From positions 652,713 to 716,712 of the forward strand of contig OZ022348.1 in the NCBI GenBank assembly GCA_963989245.1: 64,000 bases of DNA, read 5' to 3'. Below are positions 20,501 through 29,279 of the stretch, one piece after another (the first letter of the stretch is position 1; each line of letters begins with the position of its first letter). A program made the translations under genes and the position numbers. The notes under the pieces are model-generated. The model saw only the letters and a list, made by a program, of their open reading frames with translations, was not told where the DNA came from and ran no database searches. Source of the stretch: Nansenia antarctica (Eukaryota > Chordata > Actinopteri > Argentiniformes > Microstomatidae).

Positions 20501-22009
20501 ACCCTCACTGTGTACAGTTTGGTAAGCACATCATTTTGTAAAAAGCATTGGTTCTGTAAGGCACTGACAGTGTCTGTAGGCTACAGTAGAGCTGCCAGGG
20601 AGGGACCTGATACCATAGCTAGCAACCACATTTTCCTGGGAGAAATTAAAGTTTTGAAGAAGCCTCCATTGATGCCAAATAACACACCCCAGCCTGTGGA
20701 GTCAGATGGCCATAATATGAACACAGAACAAGTAAGTGCTGTGAGCTGTGATTCGGTCATAGGTACGAGGCCGCAGGCAATCACAGCCGCGCTGATATTC
20801 AGTATAACAGCACGACCTTGAGTGTGATATTGCTTTTATACAACAGTTCTACAGCGCCATTTATTAGTTAACAGTAATAAGCGACAACAGATTATGATTT
20901 GTTTGTTTATTTAATCATAAAAATAAACAAAAAATAGTCCCGCAACTGAACTTCAAATGGACTGTTGCCTAGTAACCTGAACACAAACAATGTAGTCTAA
21001 TTAACGGTCATTTAGTAGAACATCTGTGCGGCGGAGTGATACATAAAGTCCCAGTGCTGTTATACTGTATATCAGCACTCATGGAATGCCTCTTGTCCAA
21101 TCAAATCCAATCAAATGACTTGGTCGGAACTAACTGTTGTATAATATAATATAACCTAGATTTGCATCAAATGCCTTTCTAAAAGACCAGACTGTCAGGT
21201 GTCCTGGACCTTCCCCTGTGGCTGAGCCCTGTATGTGTACCATTTAGAGAAACACGCATGGAGAAATTACTTGTTTTCAACTCTGATATTAGAAACGAAT
21301 ATTTCTGGACAAATGATATTGTTGTCATATAAAACTGTGTAGAAATGGTAGGTGCTAAAAGATACAGCAGCTCATTGTATTTGAGTAACACTGTAAGATG
21401 CACACACATGTCTATTGCACAATATTGCACACAAGACAGACAAATAGATAGAGAGATATGGGTTCATTCTACTGCAGAATTGTTACAGTGTTTCTGTGAC
21501 TCAGTTGTAACATGTTCCCCCCTGCATTTCCTGCTGGGCCTATGTAAACTTCTCACCTAGCCAGAAGCCTTCTCTCACTACCCCCTGCTCCCACACCGCA
21601 CGCTCTGACGTCACATCCTGTCCATAACCACCACCACTACCCGTTTGTTGTCTCCATGACAACCTGCGCAGGTTTCGCAAGGTTCAAGCTAAATAAAGAC
21701 TGACAGATAGACATAAAGAGAGATTGCTTAAACAAGTCCACATATTGTTCTTCAACATGCTTTCTGTAGCCCCAAATCGTCTCATCTGGTTAACATGGTG
21801 GAATGTTGATTTTAGGCCAACATTCCTAGAGCCCTTTTGTTACTGCAACTGCCGTGGAACTTTCCGGACTCTTATATAAAAACAACAGGAAACCTGCAGA
21901 ACACATTCTGATTACTCAACAATGCACTCTCTTGGCTACCAGTTCTACCCCACTGAAGCCACTCTCAACCACTTCAACACCCAACTATACCACTCTCAAC
22001 CTCTCAACC

Positions 22010-22055
<46 letters not shown>

Positions 22056-23744
22056 AGTAGATATGCTTTGCTATTGACAATACATTGCCAAAATGTCTTT
22101 GCCAACCGCATATTGGGGTAGTGGTGGTCTAGTGGATAGTGAGTTGGACTTGTGACCGGAAGGTTGTGAGTTCAAATCCCGCCTGAAGCCACACCACTAC
22201 TAGTGTGCCCTTGAGTAAGGCACTTTGCCCTCAGTTACTCCAGGGGGAATGTCCCTGTAATTCGTACCGTAATTGTAAATCGCTTTGGATTAAAAGCGTC
22301 TGCTAAATGTCAAAATTAATTAAAATTAATATTGTAACTGTCATCCTATAAGGCCCGACAGACAGACAGAAAGAAAGACACAAAAGCCAGTAGACACATC
22401 AAACATACACGCTCGCATGCTCCTCAATCACACATACCGTACGTACACAATTAAATGTTCTAAGACCACTGAAAACACCCACATCAGACATAGACTTCTA
22501 ATTGTTCATGTGACCATTGTGAGAATGTGGGTTGTTCCACTTACCAATGTACTGCGGGGTACCACAGAGACTTCTGTACTCCTCCCCCGGTGTGAAGCGG
22601 TGGGCCAGCCCAAAATCAATGATTTTGATGTGGGGGTGTGGCACTGTCTTATCAGCCAGCATGATATTCTCTGGCTGAACAGAGAGGAGAAACACTTGTT
22701 ACTTACGTGAAGCGTTCAACAATGTAAAATATCAAGGTGTCAGAAGAGTGTCCGAAGTTTAATAAACATGTAGTGGAGGTGGTTCAGTGAACCACAGTAC
22801 AGTACCACAGCACAGTAGGATGATAATAACGGACCTTGCCTGAGATCCGAAGACTTGCATTAGCTCCCAGAACTAATGCCTGGGCTTTAGCTCCACGGGC
22901 TAACACAGTCTAATGGAAGACCACGGTTTGAACCTAGTAGGTCACACCAGCTACAAGACCATGATTTGAACCTAGTAGGTCACACCAGATAGGGGGAACC
23001 ACCTTCCCATTTGTCTATAATACCTCTAATTTCTACACCCATTAAATCTCCCCTTTTTCTGTGATTGCGTCCCAATTGTCTGTCTTCGCTCCCTTCTCAA
23101 AAGGATTGGATCATAATATAACTGCCAAGAGGGGTGGGAGGGTACGAGCAGATGGGGTGATTATTATTATTATTATTAGTGTTCCTACTACGTAGTAGTA
23201 TTGTTATTGGTCTTTATTTGTTTTTTACTCTGTGTGTTTACTTTATACTTTATACTACTTACCTTTGCTTTTGATATGTTGAAAACATTTACTTTCTCGA
23301 ATGCTCCTTGTTGTGCTCCTTTTCTCTTGCTGATTTATTTCCTGCCCATGTTCATCACTACATTTTCTTTACTAAAAGCACATTTCCCCCATTCTAGTGA
23401 CTCTTTATTTGATCGTGATTTGGATGTGAGGACAGAGGGTGTGAGGACAGAGGGTGTGAGGACAGAGGGTGTGAGGACAGATGTGAGGACAGAGGAAGTG
23501 AGGACCATGCGCCCCCTGTGTGTCCCCCTCTCACCTTGAGGTCAAAGTGGGCGATGCGTTTGCTGTGCATGAAGCCCACTCCCTTCAGGATCTGCTTGAG
23601 GAGCTCGATGGCCTCTTCCTCTGACAGGTTCCCTTTCGCCACTATGAAGTCTAACAGCTCCCCTCCGCTGATACTGTGGCATGGAGAGGAGGGAGGGGGC
23701 GTAGTGAGGGAAGGAGAGGGGAAGGTGAGGGTGACAAAGAGAGA

Positions 23745-23803
<59 letters not shown>

Positions 23804-23948
23804 TATGGGAAGTTGATTGTATTAGTGCTGCTTACTGATTACAAGGAAAGTCAATAGTTCTGTCTGTCTATACAGGCCGCTCCATTAACAGCTCAGACAA
23901 GTACTGAACCAGCACAAAGGCACAAACTCACTCCCTCACTCCCTCAAT

Positions 23949-23994
<46 letters not shown>

Positions 23995-24049
23995 GAAACA
24001 ACCTCAGTCGGCACACTTATTCTGATTACATTAGATTGCATTTGTGACC

Positions 24050-24099
<50 letters not shown>

Positions 24100-24405
24100 C
24101 TCACACATGTGTGGATCTCTGCATTGCTGCTATATGTATAGGAAGTGGGTGGGGCCATAGGGAGCCAGTGTCTGGCTGTTAAGATTAGAGGTAGTAATGA
24201 TAGTTGATTCTCGTTGTCTTCCTATTACACAGGATAGGTGAGGTGATCCACACAATGTTTTCTATCATACCCACTGTGTCCTGAGGGGGCAGACACACAG
24301 ACACACGTCACACAGACAGGCACACACATGTGACACGGCATGATTGCATCTGCACATTATGAGCAATCATGTCTGACACCCATGCGATATACAACAGACC
24401 ACCAC

Positions 24406-24462
<57 letters not shown>

Positions 24463-27400
24463 CAACAGAGACAGACCCTGTCACTGTACCAAACACGTCA
24501 TCCAGCTTTGTTCTGATCCAGAGTCTCACTTTCGCCCCATATCAGTTTTCCTTCTAGACTAACATCACTTGGAAGTAACACCAGTCTAGTTTTATCTCTT
24601 TCTTTCCTACAAAGTCTCTCTAACTCCCTATGGTCTTTGCCCTTTTAATTTTTCATTGCCTACATTTTCCTATTTTTTTCTTTTCTAATCTTTTCTTTTC
24701 TAATCTAATCTAAGGGAGTAACCTTAACCAGTTGTTCAAAACTTAATCTGGATCAGATTGATCCCGATTCTTTTCTCTGATCGAGGATCAAATCGAGCTG
24801 GCTGATCCTGATCAGAAAAAAAAAGAAAGAAAAAAGATCTGATCCTGGATCAATCCTGGATCAAAGAATCGGAATCCAGATCAAAAGTTTTAAACAATTG
24901 GGCCAGATAGACAGATCCCATAATCGGACAGGCAGAGAGAAAGACAGACAGGCTCCTAGACAGGCTTCTAGACAGGCTCCTAACACGCAGTGGATACAGA
25001 AGTTGGGCTTTGTTGCCATAACGTTGACATGTTGCAGCACTTCGTGCCTCCTTCTCCATCCCTTCATCACATCCCACTTCATTCACAGCTCCACAATAAG
25101 CTGTGAATGAACACCTCCTCTCAAACACCTCACTCTTTCCACCCAACACCCTCTCCTCCCCATCCTCCATCTCCTTTTCTCCATCCCGCCATCCTATACT
25201 CACAGCTCCACGATGAGCACCACCTCGGCGCGGCTCTCGAACACGTCCCTTAGCGCCATGACGTTGGCGTGCTGCAGCGCCTGCAGGATCTCCACCTCTC
25301 TCTCCACGTCCCTCCTCTCCATACCCAGCTGGCTGCTGGCGCTCCTCCGCAGCTTCAGGAATTTCCCGGCCCAGCGGACTCCCGAGGAGCGCTCCCGCAC
25401 CGCCCGCACCTGCCCAAAGTTACCACTATGGGGAGGGAGAGGTGTGGGAAACATGGGTTTCTTTGGTTTATTTTCTGGAATACTTTGGTTTGATTGAGCC
25501 TGCCTGGAGTGGTAGATGGGCGGGCTTGCACTTTTCAGACTATTCCCGTTAGTTCCATTGTACCAAGCTCAAATCAAGTTCAGATAAGGAGAGAAAACTA
25601 TATAGGACAGGCACCCAGGTTTCATGTTGGTACTGCTCTGGGTCAAATATGTACGTACAGTGCCCTGCATAAGTAGTGGGACAGTGAAGCATTTTTTCTT
25701 CTTTTGCCTTTGAAGGTTTGGCTTTGAAATCAAACAATTACATTTGTAGAGATTATCAGCTTTTATTTTATGGTATTTTGTACATATTGGATACATATAT
25801 ATATACACATGCATATCTTCTTTTGCCTCTACACTCCAAAAATGTGGTTTTGAAATCAATGATGGTATTTTGTACATATTGGGTGCACCATTCAGAAATT
25901 ACAACACTTTTCTCCATAGTCCCCCTTTTTCAGGGTACCCTAAAGTGATGGGACAATTGGCTTGACAGGTGTTTCTGGTGTGTTACGTCACATAATTTTG
26001 CAGTTATAAGAGAGCTCTCAATGTCAATTGATTCTAAGCTTTGCGTTTGCCTTTGGAGTCTGCTATTGGTGTCTGTCAACATGAGGACCAAAGAGACATC
26101 AATACAAATGAAGGAAGCTGTTACAGCCATAGTGTGGTTGTGTGTGTGGTTGTGTGTGTGTGTGTGTGTGTTTACTGTCGTAATGTGGTTGTGTGTGTGT
26201 GTTTCTGTTATTCACTGTGTCTCTCCCCAGGTTATTGTCCTTCCCCCTTCCTATCGCCATGGTGATGGCATAAGGGAGCACACCTGTATTCACTTGCTCA
26301 TCAAGGATGGAGGATAAAGGACAGGTGGAACTAACAGATGGTGCCAGTGGGCAACTGTGTGTTGGTTGCTAGACAGATACTACTGTAGTATGTTCCTGTG
26401 TGTTGGTTGCTAGACAGCTAAAGCTACTACTGTAGTGAATTTCTGTGTGTTGCTACAATTTGTAGCGTGTACTGGCGTCAGTAACCGTGACTCATTTTTT
26501 AGACGGAGTGTGTCTGTTAGTATTGTGTTTGGCCACTTTAATTGGCTTCTACCTTGTTAAACAATCTATCATTTTCTCCCTGTTTTTGAAAGTAGTTTTC
26601 AGTTAAGTGTTTTTCTGAAAACTGTTTATTTTTAAGTTATACAATAGATTCTTGGTTTATTTATATTCTCCTGTCCGCCTCTTTGTCCTCCGGTTCATTT
26701 CATTATTACTTGCCGCGTCCCCTGGATATTATTTGGGGACATAACAGAAGCGTTTATGAGGCTGAAATATCAGAAAAGAATCTAGAAGAAACATAACCAA
26801 AACCTCAAATGCAAATGCAACTGGTAGGCCAAGGAAGGCTTCTACAGTGGATGACCGAATAATGTGCACCACAAGAAAAACCTGAACTTCACTAGCAGAA
26901 CTAGAGGCGACATTGCAAGACACAAACCACAAAAACAGGATTATGGTTTGCAAAAAAATACCTAAAGAGCCTGCAGACATCTGGAAAAAGATGAGAGAAA
27001 GATTAACATGTACCAGAATGATGGAGTAAAGTGTGGAGAAAAAAGGGAACTGCCCAACATCCACAGCATAACACCTCATCTGTGAAATATGGTGGAGGGG
27101 GTGTTATGGCTTAGCCATAGATGGCCTCCAATAGACCTGAATAATTGTCTTCATTGATGACGTAACCGCTAAGCTAACCCCAGTGTACAGAAAAATTTCT
27201 TCAGCCCAAGAACGAGCCAATGCCTCCAAACTCATTAGATGGACATTCATCATACAGCAGGACAATGACCCAAAACATACAGCCATAGCAACTAGGGAGC
27301 TTTTCAGGGACTGGCCAAGTCAATCTCGATTTAAATCCTTTTGCATTGAAGCATTTGCTAAAGAGGAGACTTAAGGCAAAACCTCCTCAAAAGAAACAAC

Positions 27401-27694
27401 TGAAGATGGCTGACGTACAGGCCTGGCAGACCTTCACCAGAGAGGATACCCAACTGTTGGTGTGGTTAATGGGTTGTATACTTTGTATACAAAGGATTAA
27501 ATAGGGTACTATATGTCTAAAACGTGTTGTAATGGCTGCATGGTGATAGCAACATCCACAGAACACTTCAATAAAAGCTGAGAATCTCTACTTTAACTTC
27601 ACTCAACTTTTCAAGTATAGATCCAAACGAAGAGCAGCACTATTTTGGGTGAGGACTGAGGGTTAGTCTAGAGCCAGAGTGGTGAATGTCATAG

Positions 27695-27726
<32 letters not shown>

Positions 27727-28258
27727 AATGTAACCCCACCTCTACAACTTCTACCTATCTAAATAAAGAAACATAAAGAGTGAAGGAGGGTAGATGTCCA
27801 CTCTCCTTTAAAAAAAGAAAAAAGAGGAGTCTGAGGATCATCTTCGTAGCTGCATCTCTACTCATACCTCCTAGTAAAGATTTGACATGTGTGTGGCCTA
27901 GCAGTGTAACAACTGTCTAAACATACACACTTGTCTCTGGAGTTTACTTCTTTGTTTTTTTAATAAGGGGGCGTTTAATTATTATTATTTTTTTAAATCC
28001 TAATAACACTTCAACACTTTTTGTGCAGCAGTGTGTTCAACATTTCATATGATGTTCAATTTAGATCAATAACAAAACCAACTAATTTACATACATTTTA
28101 AATGTTATTTGCAGTAGAGAAACAGTACCGGGGGTAGTGGGGATGAAGAGGTCTTTAGGAGAGACAGTAGTACTCTGTACGATTATACTCTCTTACCTGC
28201 CCAGCACTTCTCCGATCTCATAGTAGTCCTCCACATTCTGTAGTTTAAAAACAGCCAT
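13387..28258 (-). CDS. DAPK-family Ser/Thr protein kinase with a long K/E-rich coiled-coil tail
   Basis: Twelve coding exons on the minus strand, all with GT-AG borders and matching phases: 28258-28197, 25425-25204, 23673-23535, 22674-22545, 19975-19927, 19697-19671, 19559-19407, 18941-18896, 18538-17957, 17046-16465, 14812-14213 and 13755-13387. They total 2961 nt (986 residues). Residues 1-276 form a complete kinase: GSGNFGQV loop, Lys in AGKFLK, Glu in VEREVEIL, HFDLKPENIM catalytic loop, DFG in IKIIDFGLAH, APE in APEVINYEP. AHFDLKPENIM, DFGLAH and WSIGVITYILLSG are DAPK hallmarks. DAPKs are calmodulin-regulated kinases of cell death and cytoskeletal control. The DAPK basic loop is present but less basic (KLRRSASSQLGMERRDVE). 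The tail has no ankyrin, ROC or death domain. It is unlike DAPK1/2/3, so this looks like a divergent fish paralogue. The kinase call is firm; the tail join is predicted. Confidence 0.8.
13912..13949. repeat. (CA)n microsatellite
   Basis: About 19 CA units in the intron between tail exons 11 and 12. Confidence 0.95.
13990..14175. repeat. CCCTCTCCMCCACCAC-type minisatellite (G-rich on the gene strand)
   Basis: Roughly ten units of about 17 bp. On the transcribed (minus) strand's RNA-like sequence this is GGGAGAGGGGAGGGTGGTGG-like, with many GGG runs. It abuts the donor of tail exon 11, and the donor itself (GAGAGG|gtggtg) resembles the repeat unit. Confidence 0.9.
14213..14812 (-). CDS. DAPK-like kinase tail exon 11 (K/E-rich coiled coil)
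   Basis: 600 nt, phase 0-0, from acceptor TTTCCACAG|AGAATT to a donor at AGG|gtggtg (a GTG|gtgggc alternative also keeps phase). Its first 20 codons (DSCLHPPQEAPVGRHSPPG) are the same as the start of the 194-codon exons. Then it switches to a Lys/Glu-rich helix (KEEKRRQKEEKLKSEEAKKQ, AKVKLEEEKKQQKENKKKQE) with an exact-looking 58-codon internal duplication. It is expected to form a long charged single helix or coiled coil for dimerisation or cytoskeletal contact. Because the sequence is simple, the coding call relies on the splice sites and phase. Confidence 0.55.
14841..15372. mobile_element. Harbinger-like MITE (532 bp, TTA target duplication)
   Basis: Terminal inverted repeats GGCTGTGTTCGAAATGGCAT and its near-complement ATGCCATTCCAAACACAGCC bracket 532 bp with no ORF. 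TTA is duplicated at 14838-14840 and 15373-15375, the size and sequence typical of PIF/Harbinger. It sits in the intron just 5' of tail exon 11 on the gene strand. Confidence 0.8.
15438..15618 (-). pseudogene. Truncated third copy of the 194-codon tail exon
   Basis: The copy keeps the acceptor (GTTGTAG|GATTCT) and about 54 codons of the Pro-rich half. It then breaks at GGSHMG, where it joins intron-type sequence (CTTTAAAGAAAAAAACG, minus strand). It has no donor and would run into a stop, so it is probably skipped. The break looks like a deletion joining two tandem units. Confidence 0.65.
15763..16013. mobile_element. MITE with CCCAGCAAACACAG ends (unit 1)
   Basis: 251 bp between CCCAGCAAACACAG and CTGTGTTTGCTGGG, with TA on both sides (15761-15762 and 16014-16015). 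It has no ORF. The TA duplication suggests Tc1/mariner mobilisation. Confidence 0.75.
16035..16200 (-). mobile_element. (AAT)n plus L2-like LINE 3' tail
   Basis: About 23 AAT units, then on the minus strand TTTAAAGCACTTCGAGTTGC, AAAGTTTGCAGGAAAAGTGC: an L2-like 3' tail. The same structure recurs at 17464-17740 in the next unit and, in part, at 32930-33010. Confidence 0.6.
16465..17046 (-). CDS. DAPK-like kinase tail exon 10 (194-codon repeat exon, copy 2)
   Basis: Identical in length, borders and phase to exon 9 (582 nt, 0-0) and about 99% identical in protein. It lies one tandem unit (about 1.49 kb) downstream in the gene. Both copies have intact frames and splice sites, so transcripts could include one or both. 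Confidence 0.6.
17191..17441. mobile_element. MITE with CCCAGCAAACACAG ends (unit 2)
   Basis: The duplicated copy of the MITE at 15763-16013, same length and same TA flanks. A third copy at 18682-18729 is cut off at the edge of the duplication. Confidence 0.75.
17562..17694. mobile_element. Hairpin MITE present in only one tandem unit
   Basis: 133 bp with long inverted ends (AGCCGGTTTCACAGACAAGG and its partner TTGTCTCTGAAACCGGCC). It is flanked by CGAAG at 17557-17561 and 17695-17699. The other unit reads through this site without it, so it is a clean post-duplication insertion. Confidence 0.85.
17957..18538 (-). CDS. DAPK-like kinase tail exon 9 (194-codon repeat exon, copy 1)
   Basis: 582 nt, from acceptor CGTTGTAG|GACTCT to donor TTTCG|gtatgt, phase 0-0. 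The first half is Pro/Gly-rich (HSPPGPLPLMNDMPSPPGVV, GRPSPPPRPLPKRPGPCLPD). The second half is charged and helical (PELIKAVLLMKSLQEEERVL, then KEEEKRKEREKKKNEILLQL) and ends in a basic RRGRKRRNSSFPRRPLS. The last part could be a nuclear-localisation or calmodulin-binding-like segment with RRNSS phosphosites; that is inference. I recognise no known domain. Copy 2 at 16465-17046 differs at only about two residues (LRRMMEED here, LSRMLEED there). Confidence 0.6.
18896..18941 (-). CDS. DAPK-like kinase exon 8 (end of the kinase domain)
   Basis: 46 nt, from CAAACAG|A to ATCAAG|gtgaga. It encodes ERMTAEECLLHPWIK, the final helix of the kinase (RMT...HPWIK in DAPKs), and ends in phase 0. Every tail exon that follows is also phase 0-0, which allows duplication or skipping without a frameshift. 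Confidence 0.85.
19023..19364. mobile_element. TGTGACA-ended MITE in kinase intron 7
   Basis: TGTGACACGGTC on the left and GACCGGACCGTGTCACA on the right, flanked by TA (19021-19022, 19365-19366). The core TTGTTTTGTGAGCCTGCTGA, GTTAACTAGGTAGTAGTGG is shared with the copy at 51921-52284. It takes up most of the 465-bp intron between kinase exons 7 and 8. Confidence 0.8.
19407..19559 (-). CDS. DAPK-like kinase exon 7 (C-lobe)
   Basis: 153 nt, from TTACAG|G to CCAAT|gtaatc. It encodes LSGMSPFQGDNDDETLLKVV, then GMIYEFEENYFSQTSVMAKD and FIEKLLVKDP. It corresponds to DAPK ...LSGASPFLGxTxxETL...FSxTSELAKDFIRKLLVKDP. Confidence 0.9.
19671..19697 (-). CDS. DAPK-like kinase exon 6 (27-nt microexon)
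   Basis: Acceptor TATACAG|G and donor ATATT|gtgagta bracket 27 nt that encode SIGVITYI between split Trp and Leu codons. It fits exons 5 and 7 in phase and restores the DAPK sequence WSIGVITYIL. It is far too short to be seen as a stand-alone open frame. Confidence 0.85.
19927..19975 (-). CDS. DAPK-like kinase exon 5 (APE motif)
   Basis: 49 nt, from CTCCCAG|CC to ATGTG|gtaaac. It encodes APEVINYEPLSEAADM plus part of the Trp codon, matching APEIVNYEPLGLEADMW of DAPKs. Confidence 0.85.
20147..20283. mobile_element. hAT-type hairpin MITE (137 bp, 8-bp target duplication)
   Basis: Nearly perfect inverted arms (TAGGGGTGGGCATCGACGAT and its complement, then GATAATTGATCGATAAGGAT) bracket a short AT-rich spacer. 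CACAGAAC is repeated at 20139-20146 and 20284-20291, an 8-bp duplication diagnostic of hAT. Confidence 0.9.
20786..21085. mobile_element. Probable MITE with inverted ends in kinase intron 4
   Basis: GCTGATATTCAGTATAACAG at about 20791 pairs with CTGTTATACTGTATATCAGC at about 21058. The 250 bp between have no ORF and hold a GTTGCCTAGTAACC motif similar to the one at 8764. Target duplications were not resolved. Confidence 0.5.
22008..22054. repeat. (TATC)n microsatellite
   Basis: About twelve TATC units in kinase intron 4. Confidence 0.95.
22110..22320 (+). mobile_element. tRNA-derived SINE, near full length
   Basis: It has an A-box-like TGGTCTAGTGGATAGTG and a B-box GTGAGTTCAAATCCC, then the conserved teleost core GTGCCCTTGAGTAAGGCAC and the tail TTGTAAATCGCTTTGGATTA, AAAGCGTCTGCTAAATGTC. 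RNA polymerase III promoter boxes are therefore present. It fits the V-SINE type of vertebrate SINE. It lies in kinase intron 4, antisense to the gene. Confidence 0.8.
22545..22674 (-). CDS. DAPK-like kinase exon 4 (Mg-binding loop and activation segment)
   Basis: 130 nt, from TTCAG|CCAGAG to ATTG|gtaagt. It encodes PENIMLADKTVPHPHIKIID, FGLAHRFTPGEEYRSLCGTP and QYI. The DFG Asp and the GTP of the P+1 region are present. Confidence 0.9.
23424..23512. repeat. 15-bp minisatellite next to kinase exon 3
   Basis: Four to five copies of GTGAGGACAGAGGGT start about 30 bp past the exon 3 donor. On the minus (gene) strand the unit reads ACCCTCTGTCCTCAC. Confidence 0.9.
23535..23673 (-). CDS. DAPK-like kinase exon 3 (hinge to catalytic loop)
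   Basis: 139 nt. The acceptor CCACAG|T continues as ISGGELLDFIVAKGNLSEEE, then LLKQILKGVGFMHSKRIAHF and DLK, ending at CTCAAG|gtgagag. HFDLK is the DAPK form of the HRDLK catalytic loop and includes the catalytic Asp. A 15-bp minisatellite starts about 30 bp downstream of the donor. Confidence 0.9.
23740..24460. repeat. Cluster of (GA)n, (CA)n and (GT)n microsatellites in kinase intron 2
   Basis: (GA)n at 23741-23800, (CA)n at 23951-23990, (GT)n at 24052-24095 and (CA)n at 24408-24458. The adjacent CA and GT tracts at 23951 and 24052 are mutually complementary and could pair. Confidence 0.9.
24724..24905. mobile_element. Palindromic MITE, CCAGTTGTTCAAAAC-ended (copy in kinase intron 2)
   Basis: Inverted ends ACCAGTTGTTCAAAACTTAA and AGTTTTAAACAATTGGGCC. 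The inner arms (ATCTGGATCAGATTGATCC and GGATCAATCCTGGATC) are also complementary. It is of the same family as 47518-47705 but more decayed. Confidence 0.75.
25204..25425 (-). CDS. DAPK-like kinase exon 2 (N-lobe)
   Basis: 222 nt. The acceptor CCATAG|T completes GSGNFGQV. The exon holds the ATP-binding Lys (AGKFLK), the DAPK basic-loop region, the alphaC Glu (DVEREVEILQALQHANVMAL) and ends VLIVEL at donor CT|gtgagta. Base composition is GC-rich compared with the introns. Confidence 0.85.
25658..27600 (+). mobile_element. Decayed Tc1-like transposon in kinase intron 1
   Basis: The left end CAGTGCCCTGCATAAGTAGT follows TA at 25656-25657. A broken transposase follows on the plus strand: ATGCAACTGGTAGGCCAAGG (GRP-type DNA-binding region) near 26812, GGTGGAGGGGGTGTTATGGC near 27092, and FIIQQDNDPKHTAIATRELF near 27250 with the second catalytic Asp. 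There are many stops and shifts. The right terminal repeat was not found. (GT)n tracts at 26139-26205 and a 60-bp direct duplication at about 26355-26450 have accumulated inside. Confidence 0.75.
27700..28196. other. Kinase intron 1, 5' part
   Basis: A (CT)n tract at 27703-27727, otherwise AT-rich unique intron sequence. No coding or RNA feature is supported. Confidence 0.5.
28197..28258 (-). CDS. DAPK-like kinase exon 1 (start codon, first half of the glycine loop)
   Basis: ATG at 28258-28256 gives MAVFKLQNVEDYYEIGEVLG, close to the DAPK2/DAPK3 N-terminus (VEDxYxxGEELG). The exon ends at the donor CAG|gtaagag inside the glycine-loop serine codon. The frame is open upstream of the ATG to about 28305, where AG follows a pyrimidine-poor tract. 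A TTATATAG sequence at about 28311-28318 could be a TATA box or lie in an upstream intron, so the true 5' end is uncertain. Confidence 0.8.
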
Positions 28259-28990
28259 TCTGATGCTCTTCTTTCTCTCTCCCTCGTTGTCCTCCACATC
28301 TACTGCATTCTATATAAGTTATAGGGATGACAGAACATACAGTATGTGTAAGGTTAACAGATGTAAATCATATGAAGGATAGGACATGCTTATTTGCACG
28401 AATCAGACCATGGAATCCAGGATGATACACAGACCAATGTGAACGCAAGAGAGCCATAACATTCCACTGAGGCATATACAGTACACTAAGGGAGAAGGCA
28501 GTGAGACTGAAATGTGTTATGCTACTGATGTGTGAAGAATCCTGGCATACAGTCATAGAAAATACTCTCCAATGGGGTTCTTACAGACACAAACTGTCAT
28601 TTGGGATGCCTTTCTTGGATATATTAATGTATATATACCCATGTTGATTCTTGAAAGATATTTGTTCCGTCTATGAATTTGAGAGTGGCACATTTCTCCA
28701 AACCCATCCCTCAGCTTTTTGTGGCTGGGCTGGCGTTTAGAAATGATGGATTGTCCCTTTAATGGATACCATTGAAGAGAAGCATTTGAAAGGCAAGGTG
28801 AACATAAAACATGTAGTAACAGCTTAACATGAAAACTGAAAAAGGCATTCACACACAACTACTGGTACTACTACAAACACACATTCAATTTCACATCCTG
28901 TACTGTAAATAGACCCATTGATTTGTATCACTTTCTTGAGTTAAATCAAGCTTTCTACTCCCTTTTAAATATGCATTGATCAAAGGCCAT

Positions 28991-29276
<286 letters not shown>

Positions 29277-29279
29277 TGT

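Noticed and set aside
22110..22190. Candidate tRNA gene
   Set aside because: A- and B-box motifs are present, but no cloverleaf fits and a SINE core and tail follow. It is a tRNA-derived SINE head. The same applies at 48345-48410.
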